Positions 1-6,964 of a stretch of DNA of 64,000 bases are shown piece by piece (the first letter of the stretch is position 1; each line of letters starts with the position of its first letter). The notes under the pieces were generated by a model, which did not search any database, was not told the DNA's origin, and worked only from the letters and a program-made list of their open reading frames with translations. Origin of the DNA: JACVRW01 sp963835705 (GTDB lineage: Bacteria; Actinomycetota; Thermoleophilia; Solirubrobacterales; Thermoleophilaceae); contig CAWIGR010000012.1 in the NCBI GenBank assembly GCA_963835705.1, positions 124,001-188,000 on the forward strand, written 5' to 3'. Made by a program: the position numbers and the translations under genes.

Positions 1-840
1 GCGCATCGCCTCGACGATGCGGCGCGTGCGCTCCACCAGGCGCGGCGCCGGCGTGAACACCTCGTTGGCCAGCCCGACCTGCGACGGGTGGATCGCCCAC
101 TTGCCCTCGTAGCCGAGCACCGCTGAGCGCCGAGCGGCGGCGATGTAGCCCTCGGGGTCGGTGAAGTCCCCGTACGGGCCGTCGATCGGCCGCAGCCCGT
201 GGGCGCGGCAGGTGACCGCGATGCGCGCGAGCGGATAGTGCCACTGGTCGCCCCAGTGGCGCTCGCGCTCCTCGCTCCCGTTCGCGTCGGTGAGCACCGC
301 GTAGTTCTCGTCCACCCCGCCGATCGACGCCGTGTGGCTCTGGATCGACGCCGCATAGTCCGCCACCCCGAAGATCATCGCCTCCATCCGCTCCGGGCAG
401 GCCTGGGCGATCTCGTCGACGTTGACCATGCCGATCGCGGTCTCGATCAGCACGGCCAGGCCGATCTGCCGCTCGATCCCCATCGCCTCCTCGATCTGCG
501 TCAAGAGCGTGGCGACCAGGTGCACGTCGCCGGCGCCGCTCACCTTCGGGATCACGATGGCGTCGAGGTGCTCGCCGGCCTGCTCCACCACGTCGACGAC
601 GTCGCGGTAGCACCAGTGGGTGTCGAGCCCGTTGATGCGCACCGACACCGAGCAGCGCGACCAGTCCTGCTCGCGCAGCGCGTCCACCAGGTTGATCCGG
701 GCCTGCTCCTTGTCGTCCGGGGCCACCGCGTCCTCGAGGTCGAGCATCACCACGTCCGCGCCCAGACCCGGCGCCTTCTCGAGCATGCGGACGTTGCTGC
801 TCGGCACGGCCAGCTCGCTGCGGTGGAGTCGCGTCTTCAT
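1..840 (-). CDS. mcl: Malyl-CoA lyase / HpcH-HpaI family CoA-ester lyase (3' end outside window)
   Basis: The protein should cleave malyl-CoA (or beta-methylmalyl-CoA) to glyoxylate and acetyl-CoA (or propionyl-CoA), a TIM-barrel, Mg-dependent lyase of the CitE/Mcl family. The 280 visible residues start at ATG 840 and run off the left edge. Family signatures seen: MLDLEDAV near residue 32, IPKV near 97, LIETAIGM with its acidic metal ligand near 133, and GKWAIHPSQ near the visible C-terminus. The gene is divergent from a serine-glyoxylate-type aminotransferase, with an inverted repeat between them. The pair looks like part of the serine cycle or glyoxylate metabolism of a methylotroph. CitE or another HpcH lyase is possible, but the motif spacing fits Mcl best. 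Confidence 0.8.
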   Translation of the reverse strand, partial: MKTRLHRSELAVPSSNVRMLEKAPGLGADVVMLDLEDAVAPDDKEQARINLVDALREQDWSRCSVSVRINGLDTHWCYRDVVDVVEQAGEHLDAIVIPKVSGAGDVHLVATLLTQIEEAMGIERQIGLAVLIETAIGMVNVDEIAQACPERMEAMIFGVADYAASIQSHTASIGGVDENYAVLTDANGSEERERHWGDQWHYPLARIAVTCRAHGLRPIDGPYGDFTDPEGYIAAARRSAVLGYEGKWAIHPSQVGLANEVFTPAPRLVERTRRIVEAMR

Positions 841-929
841 GGGAGCAGTAGAACGCCACGCGCACGTGCCCGCAAGCTGAGCTAGAGGAATTTCATGGTC
901 GCCCGAGCGCAACTCAATACATAGACGGA

Positions 930-959
930 AACCTAAGAGTTATTTGAAAATCTTAGGTT
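930..959. promoter_or_regulatory. Inverted repeat, candidate LysR-type operator
   Basis: AACCTAAG (930-937) and CTTAGGTT (952-959) are perfect 8-bp inverted arms around an AT-rich 14-base centre, in the divergent mcl/aminotransferase promoter region. The layout is typical of LysR-family sites. The CbbR-like gene that ends beside the aminotransferase is the obvious candidate regulator (inference). Confidence 0.5.
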
Positions 960-992
960 GTGCTCGTCGCTGCTTTCGGGGACGCTAGAACC

Positions 993-2141
993 ATGAAGGA
1001 AGACCTTCCGTCGTTGCATCCGCCTGAGCGCCTGCTCTGCGGCCCCGGTCCCACGAACGTGGATCCCGCGGTGATCGAAGCGATGAGCCGGCCCATGCTC
1101 GGCCACCTCGACCCCGTGCTTCACGAGATCCTGCTGGATGTCGTGTCGATGCTGCGCGCGACGTGGCGCATGCCCGACGGGCTGGTGCTGCCGCTCCAGT
1201 GCACCGGGACCGGGGGGATGGAGACCGGCATCGCGAACCTGCTCGAGCCGGGCGACACCGCGATCGTCGCCCAGAGCGGGTTCTTCGGCCGGCGCATCGC
1301 CGAGATCGCGCATAGATACGGGGCGGACGTGGTCGAGGTGGACGCGGACTGGGGCGAGGCGGTGCCGAACGAGCGCCTGATCGATGCGCTCGACCGCCAT
1401 CCGCACGCGCGCATGCTGGCGGTGGTGCACGCCGAGACCTCGACGGGCGTGGAGCACCCGCTCGCGGAGCTGGGCGCGGCGATGGAGGGCCGCGACACGC
1501 TCCTGATGGCCGACTGCGTGACCTCGCTCGGCGGCGTGCCGCTCGAGACCGGCGCATGGGGCGTCGACTTCGCCTACTCGTGCACCCAGAAGTGCCTGGC
1601 AGCACCGCCCGGGATGTCGCCGCTGGCGGTATCGGAGAGGGCGATGGAGCGCATCCGGACGCGGCGCACCCCGGTGCCGTTCTCGTTCGACCTCTTGCTG
1701 CTGCAGCGCTACTGGGTCGAGCGGCCGGCCGCCTACCACCACACGGCGCCGATCCTCGGGATCTACGCACTGCACGAGGCGCTCCGCCTGGCGCTCGAGG
1801 AGGGCCTGGAGGCGCGCTGGGAGCGGCACGCCGAGGCCGCGGCGCACCTCCGCAAGGAGCTCGAGGCGCGCGGGCTGCAGGTGCTGGCCGAGCCCGACCA
1901 CCGCCTGGCGCCGCTGACCGCCGTGCGGGTGCCGGCGGGCGTGGACGGGAAGGCGGTCCAGGGGCGGCTGCTGCAAGAGCATTCGATAGAGGTCGGCGGC
2001 GGGCTGGGGCCCGGCGCGCCGGCCATGTGGCGGATCGGGCTGATGGGAAGGAATGCGAGCGCCGAGACGGCCGACCGGGTCCTCTCGGCGCTCGACGCCG
2101 CGCTCACGAAAGAGCGCAGCCCCCTAGCGACCCCCGCTTAA
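993..2141 (+). CDS. Serine-glyoxylate / alanine-glyoxylate-type aminotransferase (class V, PLP)
   Basis: This 382-aa PLP-dependent class V aminotransferase is predicted to transfer an amino group to glyoxylate (serine or alanine as donor), giving glycine and hydroxypyruvate or pyruvate. The N-terminal LLCGPGPTNV segment is typical of the family. The PLP-binding lysine lies in SCTQKCLAAPPG, preceded by the Asp of MADCVTSLGG. I chose ATG 993; an in-frame GTG at 960 would place the start directly against the inverted repeat. Divergence from malyl-CoA lyase supports a serine-cycle or glyoxylate-recycling role. Phosphonoacetaldehyde-type or other class V activities cannot be excluded. Confidence 0.82.
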   Translation: MKEDLPSLHPPERLLCGPGPTNVDPAVIEAMSRPMLGHLDPVLHEILLDVVSMLRATWRMPDGLVLPLQCTGTGGMETGIANLLEPGDTAIVAQSGFFGRRIAEIAHRYGADVVEVDADWGEAVPNERLIDALDRHPHARMLAVVHAETSTGVEHPLAELGAAMEGRDTLLMADCVTSLGGVPLETGAWGVDFAYSCTQKCLAAPPGMSPLAVSERAMERIRTRRTPVPFSFDLLLLQRYWVERPAAYHHTAPILGIYALHEALRLALEEGLEARWERHAEAAAHLRKELEARGLQVLAEPDHRLAPLTAVRVPAGVDGKAVQGRLLQEHSIEVGGGLGPGAPAMWRIGLMGRNASAETADRVLSALDAALTKERSPLATPA

Positions 2142-3088
2142 GGGGTCTGACCCCTTGAGTGGAGGGGACTCAAGGGGTCTGACCCCCTCGCGAGGGCGTG
2201 GCGCGCCGCCGGCGAGCGGCAGAACGCCATGAAGGCCTCCACCTCCTCGCGCACCGGGCCGACGGCGCTCCTCACCACGTGCCAGCGGCGCTCGGGTAGG
2301 CCGCCGCGCGGCGAGATCGTCTCCAGCAGCCCGAGCTCCAGCTCCAGCTCCACCGCCGCCCGCGACTGCAGCGCCACTCCAAGCCCTGTGCGCGCCGCCT
2401 GCTTGATCGCGCCGTTCGAGCCCAGCGTGAGCAGCCGCGGCTCGATGCCGCGGCTGGCCAGGAACTCCTCCACCAGCGTCCGCGTGCCCGAGCCGGTCTC
2501 CCGCAGCAGCCAGGGGCGCCCCGCCAGCTCCTCCACCGCCACCCAGCGGCGCCGAGCCAGCGGGTCGCCCGGGGCGGTGACGAGCACGAACTCGTTGTCG
2601 GCGAAGTCGTGCCCCACGAGCCGCCGCTCGTCGGGGATCCGGCCGGTCACGGCCACGTCCACGGCGTGGTCGAGCACCTGCCGGAACACGAGCTCGCGGT
2701 TCCCCACGTCCAGGCTGATCTCCAACCCGGGATGGCGCTCGCGGAACGCCTGGATCAGCTGCGGCACCAGGTACTCGCCCGCCGTCGTGACAGCGCTGAT
2801 CCGCAGCGCGCGCGGCTCCTGCTCCGCCGCCTCCCGCGCGGCCCGCCCGCCCTGCTCCAGCAGGCCGAGCACGTCGGCCGCGTAGGGCGCGTAGGCGGCG
2901 CCCGCGGCGGAGGGCCGCAGCCTGCGGCCGGCGCGCTCGGTGAGCACCACCCCGAGCTCGCGCTCCAGCGCCGACACCGCGGCCGAAACCGACGGTTGCG
3001 TCACAACCAGCTCCTCCGCCGCCGCGGTGACCGATCCGCGCCGCACGACGGTCAGGAAGGAGATCAGCTGTGTGAGAGTGACAGCCAT
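2138..3088 (-). CDS. LysR-family regulator, CbbR-like
   Basis: 316-aa LysR-type regulator. The winged HTH is at residues 5-65 (SVTAAAEELVVTQPSVSAAVSALE), followed by a two-lobed effector domain. The segment around RHPGLEISLDVGNRELVFRQ and DVAVTG resembles CbbR, the activator of Calvin-cycle genes. ATG 3088 is preferred over an upstream in-frame TTG. It is the last gene of the minus-strand operon that includes the PRK-like kinase. Likely targets are the inverted repeats at 930-959 and 3106-3119 (inference). The C-terminal tail is encoded by the GGGGTCTGACCCC repeats and is probably not functional. Confidence 0.8.
   Translation of the reverse strand: MAVTLTQLISFLTVVRRGSVTAAAEELVVTQPSVSAAVSALERELGVVLTERAGRRLRPSAAGAAYAPYAADVLGLLEQGGRAAREAAEQEPRALRISAVTTAGEYLVPQLIQAFRERHPGLEISLDVGNRELVFRQVLDHAVDVAVTGRIPDERRLVGHDFADNEFVLVTAPGDPLARRRWVAVEELAGRPWLLRETGSGTRTLVEEFLASRGIEPRLLTLGSNGAIKQAARTGLGVALQSRAAVELELELGLLETISPRGGLPERRWHVVRSAVGPVREEVEAFMAFCRSPAARHALARGSDPLSPLHSRGQTP
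2140..2188. repeat. Two tandem copies of palindrome GGGGTCTGACCCC at a convergent gene end
   Basis: AAGGGGTCTGACCCCTT occurs at about 2140-2156, and CAAGGGGTCTGACCCCCT again at about 2171-2188. Each copy is a strong GC hairpin. They lie between the converging aminotransferase and LysR genes and could act as a bidirectional terminator. They also fall within the last codons of the LysR reading frame and encode its odd tail (GSDPLSPLHSRGQTP), which suggests a repeat inserted at the gene end. Confidence 0.6.
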
Positions 3089-3105
3089 GCTTGCGCCCAA
3101 ACGTA

Positions 3106-3119
3106 TAGACGCAAGTCTA
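3106..3119. promoter_or_regulatory. Short inverted repeat upstream of the LysR gene
   Basis: TAGAC-GCAA-GTCTA is a perfect 5-bp arm palindrome. It overlaps the stop of the PRK-like gene and lies just upstream of the LysR start. It shares CTAAG-like bases with the 930-959 repeat, so it may be an autoregulatory site. Evidence is limited to symmetry and position. Confidence 0.35.
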
Positions 3120-4076
3120 AGCGTGCAATGCGGAATCCGACCCCGTCGACCCGCGCGGCTCGGCCCGCGGCGGCGATCCGCCGATGGCCAGCGCAGCCCT
3201 CGCGGTCACGGCGTGGTACAGGATCAGCAGCTGCACGAGCGCCAGGGAATCGGACCGGTGAAGATCGGTCCCCACGGTGAACTCCCCGAGCCTGCGGATC
3301 CGCAGGTGGCTCGCGAAGCTCATGTGCTCCCAGATCGCCTCCTCGAGCTCGGCGGCGTGGCCCGGGTCGAGGTCGCCGGGGATCCGCAGCAGCCGCTCGT
3401 GCTCGCGCTTCACCAGGCTCGGGCCGCCCGCACCGCCGTCGCCGAGGAGCGGCGAGAGGTCCGGGTGGGGCAGGGTGTCGCGCAGGATGACGTCCGCGTC
3501 GAGGTGTGCCGGCCCGGCCGCGCCTCCGCCCCGGAACGCCACGACGATGTCGGCGTGCTCGCGCTGCGGGTCCACGAACTCACCGGCGTCGGACTGCCTT
3601 CGGTCCAGCTCGGCCAGCACCTCGTCGGTCGTGTAGCCGCGCCGCGTGCAGTCGCGCTTGAGCTTCCACGCCCGGCGCAGCGCCTCCGGCGGCGTGAGCA
3701 TCACCCGCACGTCGTGCAGGCTGCGGAGCGTCTCGGTGTGGAGGTTCAGCAGCCCCTCCACCACCAGGAACTTGGCCGGGCGCACGTAGGTGGGCGGCTG
3801 GAAGGTCCCGTCCCGATGCGAGTAGACCGGCTTCAGGACCGGCTCTCCGCGGCGCAGGTGCACCAGGTGCTGGGTGAGGATGTCGAGGTGGTTCGAGTCC
3901 GGGTGCAGCGGGGTCACGCCCAGCTCGGCCCGCCGGCGCCGGTCGTAGCGGTGGTAGTCGTCGGCCGAGACGTGCGTCACGTGCGCGTCGCCGAGCACAC
4001 GCACGAGGCCGCGGGTCACCGTCGTCTTGCCGGCGCCGGAGTCGCCGGCGACGCCCACGACGATCGAACGGGCCAT
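3117..4076 (-). CDS. Phosphoribulokinase-like kinase (PRK/uridine-kinase family)
   Basis: 319-aa P-loop kinase predicted to phosphorylate ribulose 5-phosphate to ribulose 1,5-bisphosphate. Walker A is GDSGAGKTT at residues 11-19. DDYHRYDR, PVYSHRDGTF, FLVVEGLL, LKRDCTRRGYT and FVDPQREHADIVVAF follow in the order found in bacterial PRKs. The start ATG overlaps the stop of the flavin reductase gene (TGATG), so translation is probably coupled. A CbbR-like LysR gene comes next, which strengthens a Calvin-cycle reading, but no RubisCO is in the window. A related sugar or nucleoside kinase activity is the main alternative. Confidence 0.72.
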   Translation of the reverse strand: MARSIVVGVAGDSGAGKTTVTRGLVRVLGDAHVTHVSADDYHRYDRRRRAELGVTPLHPDSNHLDILTQHLVHLRRGEPVLKPVYSHRDGTFQPPTYVRPAKFLVVEGLLNLHTETLRSLHDVRVMLTPPEALRRAWKLKRDCTRRGYTTDEVLAELDRRQSDAGEFVDPQREHADIVVAFRGGGAAGPAHLDADVILRDTLPHPDLSPLLGDGGAGGPSLVKREHERLLRIPGDLDPGHAAELEEAIWEHMSFASHLRIRRLGEFTVGTDLHRSDSLALVQLLILYHAVTARAALAIGGSPPRAEPRGSTGSDSALHA

Positions 4077-4666
4077 CAGGCCTGGCCGAGCCGCTCGTAG
4101 CGGCCGCCGTGGAAGAGCAGCGGCGCGCCGGGACCCTGGCGCGCGTACTCCACCCGGCCGAGGAACAGCGAGTGGTCGCCGCCCCAGTAGGAGCGCTCCA
4201 CCCGGGACACGAAATGCGCCAGCGCGCCCTCGACGAGCGGGGTCTCGCGGACGAGGTCGAAGCGCGGAGCGGGGCAGTCGTCGCACGGACGGCCGGCGAA
4301 GCGGTCCGACAGCGAGGACTGGGTCTCGCACAGCACGCTCACCCCGTAGTGGCTGCCCTCGTGCAGCAGGCCGCACATCTTGGTGCGCCGGTCGACCGAG
4401 ATCAGGACGAGCGGCGGCTCGAGTGAGATGGACATGAAGGCATTGGCCGTCATCCCATGCACCTGCTCGCCTCTGAGCGTGGTGATCACCGTCACGCCGG
4501 TGGCGAACATCCCGAGGGTCTTGCGCAGTGCGAGCGCGGGGTCGTCGCCGTCGACGTCGGGCCCCTCGCGCTCCCTGAACTCGTCGAACGGGCTCGCCCC
4601 GATCCCGTCCGGGCCCGACCAGCTGAGCGGGAAGTCGAACTCGGGTGGGCGGGGCGTGTCGCTCAT
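4076..4666 (-). CDS. Flavin reductase-like protein (FMN-binding split barrel)
   Basis: 196-aa flavin reductase-domain protein (HpaC/RutF/DszD group) that would supply reduced FMN or FAD to a partner flavoenzyme. The core FATGVTVITT...GMTANAFMSISLEPPLVLISVD is at residues 53-100, and the family GDHSLFLGRV element lies near the C-terminus. The start ATG overlaps the stop of the DUF1989-GcvT gene (ATGA). Co-transcription with an acyl-CoA-dehydrogenase-like flavoprotein that lacks the usual catalytic Glu suggests a two-component monooxygenase. The physiological acceptor is inference. Confidence 0.8.
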   Translation of the reverse strand: MSDTPRPPEFDFPLSWSGPDGIGASPFDEFREREGPDVDGDDPALALRKTLGMFATGVTVITTLRGEQVHGMTANAFMSISLEPPLVLISVDRRTKMCGLLHEGSHYGVSVLCETQSSLSDRFAGRPCDDCPAPRFDLVRETPLVEGALAHFVSRVERSYWGGDHSLFLGRVEYARQGPGAPLLFHGGRYERLGQA

Positions 4667-6960
4667 GAGCGGGGGCGCGTCTTGTCGGGATCGTAGAAGG
4701 GAAAGCGCACCACCTGGGCGGGGATCCGCTTCTGGAGGCCGTCGAGCTTTCCGACCTCGACCGCGGTACCGAGCTCCGAGTACTGCACGGCCATCCGGCA
4801 GAGCGCCACGTTCTTGCGGAGCGTCGGGCTGCGCGTGCCGCTCGTGATCACGCCCACGCGCCGGCGGCCGTCCCACACCTCGTCGCCGTGGCCGGCCGTC
4901 TCGCTGCCCTCGAGCTCCAGCCCCACCAGCGTCCGCTGCGGGTGAGCGGAGCGCTCCACGAGCGCCTCCTTGCCCACGAAGTCGTCCTCGGAGTCGAGCT
5001 TGACCGCGAAGCCGATCCCCGCCTCGAACGGATCGACCTGGTCGTCGAACTCGTAGCCGGCGAAGATCAGGCCCGCCTCGATGCGGATCATGTCGAGCGC
5101 CTCGAGGCCCAGCGGCTTCAGACCGTGCGGCTGCCCGGCCTCCCAGATCGCGTCCCACACCGCGGGCCCGTCGTCCGGGTGGCAGAAGACCTCGTAGCCG
5201 AGCTCACCCGTGTAGCCGGTGCGCGACACCACCACCGGGATGCCGTCGTAGCCGCGCAAGCGGCCCACCAGGAAGCGGAACCACTTGAGCTCCTCGAGCG
5301 ACGGCTGGGTGGGCGGCGTCCAGACGATCTCCTTCATGAGATCGCGGCTCGCGGGGCCCTGCACGGCCAGGTTGTGGAGCTCGTCGGTGGAGGGCTTCAC
5401 CCACACCTTGAGGCCTGTGCGCTCGGCCAGCTCCTTCAGCCAGACGCCGTCGTACGGGTCGCCGCCGATGAAGCGGAAGTTGTCGTCGCCGAGCCGGAAG
5501 ACGGTCGCGTCGTCGATCATGCCGCCGGTCTCGTTGCAGACCGCCGTGTAGACCACCTGGCCCACGGCCAGCCGCCGCGCGTCGCGCGTGATGGCGAGCT
5601 GCACGAGCTTCTCGGCGTCCGGGCCCAGCACCTCCCACTTGCGCAGGGGCGAGAGGTCCATCACCACGGCCTTCTCGCGGCAGGCCCAGTACTCGGCGAT
5701 CCCGCCCTCGTTGTTGAAGCAGTGGGGCAGCCAGTAGCCGCGGTACTCGACGAAGGTCTCGGTGAGCTCGCTCGTGCGCGGGTGGAACGCCGTCTCCTTT
5801 GTCATTACCGGTTCTGCCTCCGGGGTCACGCGGTGGGCGATCGCCTTCGAGAAGCGGTTCTCGGGCGAGTAGACGCGGACGTGCACGTCGGTGCACTCCC
5901 ACGCGTTGGCCGGATCGATGTCGTCCGGGCAGGCGGACGACGCGCAGACCAGGTCGTTTGCCGCCCGCATCAGCACGTAGTCGCCCGGCCGCGACCAGGG
6001 CTCGTCGAAGGTGAGCATGTTGTCGCAGTCGAGGCCGGTGTTGTAGAAGAAGTTGAGCGCCTCCCAGCCCTTGCGCTCGGCGATCCCGTAGGGCGTGACC
6101 TGGCCGTTGAAGTTGTCCGTGCAGTTCACGTGGCCGGGGTAGCCCATGTCCTCGTAGTACTTCGCCTGACAGGCGAGCGCGAACATGTCGTGGCGGCCGA
6201 CCGTGTCCTGCACGACCTCCACGAGCGGGTCCATGTCGACGTCGTAGAACTTGCCGTACAGGCCGGGGCCCGGCACGGCCGAGCCCATCAGCGTGCGCGT
6301 GGTGACGCCGTCGATTCCGCGCTCGAGCCCCCGCTGGAGCTTGTGCTCGTGGAAGGCGAGGAAGTCGGAGCACTGCTTGCCCCTCACGTCGATGATCTGG
6401 ATGTACTCGCCCTCCTTCACCTCGTAAGCGAGCGCCGAGGCGCGGTCCACGCGGAAGTCGAGCCGCGGCTCGGCGAGCGGCGCCGGGAGCTCGAGGTCCA
6501 CGTCCGGCCGCGGCCGCGCCCGCTTCACCTCCACCACCAGCGCCGACGCCGGCGGGTCGCCGTCCACCACGCGGCCGCCGGGGGCGGCCACGACGAGGAG
6601 GACGTCCCGCTCGCAGTCGAACGACTCCGAGGCGCCCGGCGCGCCGTCGCGGCCGAACAGGCGGAGGGCCCGGGCCTCGTGCGGGCGCAGCCCTCGCTCG
6701 TGGAGGACCGTGAGGAAGCCGTCCTCGGAGGCGCGCAGAACGGTCGCGTCCGCGTCGGCCACGGCGCCGAGCGCCGCGAGGTCCTCCCGCCCGTCCGGCG
6801 CCAGCGCCGTCACCTCCGCGGGCTGGCCGCCGTCCGGGTCGATCACCGTGACCCGGTCACCGCCGTGCAGCTCGACCACGGTCGCCGCGCCGGGCCGCAC
6901 CCACCACGACTCGAACGAGCGGTCGACGGGTCTCAGCCCTGACTCGAGCGACACCGCCAT
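4663..6960 (-). CDS. DUF1989 - aminomethyltransferase (GcvT) fusion protein
   Basis: 765-aa fusion. Residues about 15-150 look like a degenerate DUF1989 half. Residues 165-350 carry a fuller DUF1989 (urea-carboxylase-associated) domain with Cys and acidic positions at KQCSDFLAFH, VNCTDNFNG and DDIDPANAW. From about 385 to the end is a GcvT/dimethylglycine-oxidase-type folate-binding fold with GGMIDDATVFRLGDDNF, VSRTGYTGELGYEVF and LDMIRIEAG. GcvT-type domains transfer a methylene group from an aminomethyl donor to tetrahydrofolate. The gene starts four bases after the upstream acyl-CoA-dehydrogenase-like gene and overlaps the flavin reductase gene, so the three probably work together on an N-methyl or aminomethyl substrate, which I cannot name. 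Confidence 0.78.
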   Translation of the reverse strand: MAVSLESGLRPVDRSFESWWVRPGAATVVELHGGDRVTVIDPDGGQPAEVTALAPDGREDLAALGAVADADATVLRASEDGFLTVLHERGLRPHEARALRLFGRDGAPGASESFDCERDVLLVVAAPGGRVVDGDPPASALVVEVKRARPRPDVDLELPAPLAEPRLDFRVDRASALAYEVKEGEYIQIIDVRGKQCSDFLAFHEHKLQRGLERGIDGVTTRTLMGSAVPGPGLYGKFYDVDMDPLVEVVQDTVGRHDMFALACQAKYYEDMGYPGHVNCTDNFNGQVTPYGIAERKGWEALNFFYNTGLDCDNMLTFDEPWSRPGDYVLMRAANDLVCASSACPDDIDPANAWECTDVHVRVYSPENRFSKAIAHRVTPEAEPVMTKETAFHPRTSELTETFVEYRGYWLPHCFNNEGGIAEYWACREKAVVMDLSPLRKWEVLGPDAEKLVQLAITRDARRLAVGQVVYTAVCNETGGMIDDATVFRLGDDNFRFIGGDPYDGVWLKELAERTGLKVWVKPSTDELHNLAVQGPASRDLMKEIVWTPPTQPSLEELKWFRFLVGRLRGYDGIPVVVSRTGYTGELGYEVFCHPDDGPAVWDAIWEAGQPHGLKPLGLEALDMIRIEAGLIFAGYEFDDQVDPFEAGIGFAVKLDSEDDFVGKEALVERSAHPQRTLVGLELEGSETAGHGDEVWDGRRRVGVITSGTRSPTLRKNVALCRMAVQYSELGTAVEVGKLDGLQKRIPAQVVRFPFYDPDKTRPRS

Positions 6961-6964
6961 CGCG

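Noticed and set aside
4888..6942. A 684-aa open frame on the plus strand opposite the DUF1989-GcvT gene
   Set aside because: Its residues are Arg/His/Leu/Val-rich repeats typical of an antisense frame in GC-rich DNA, and the minus-strand protein has clear domains.
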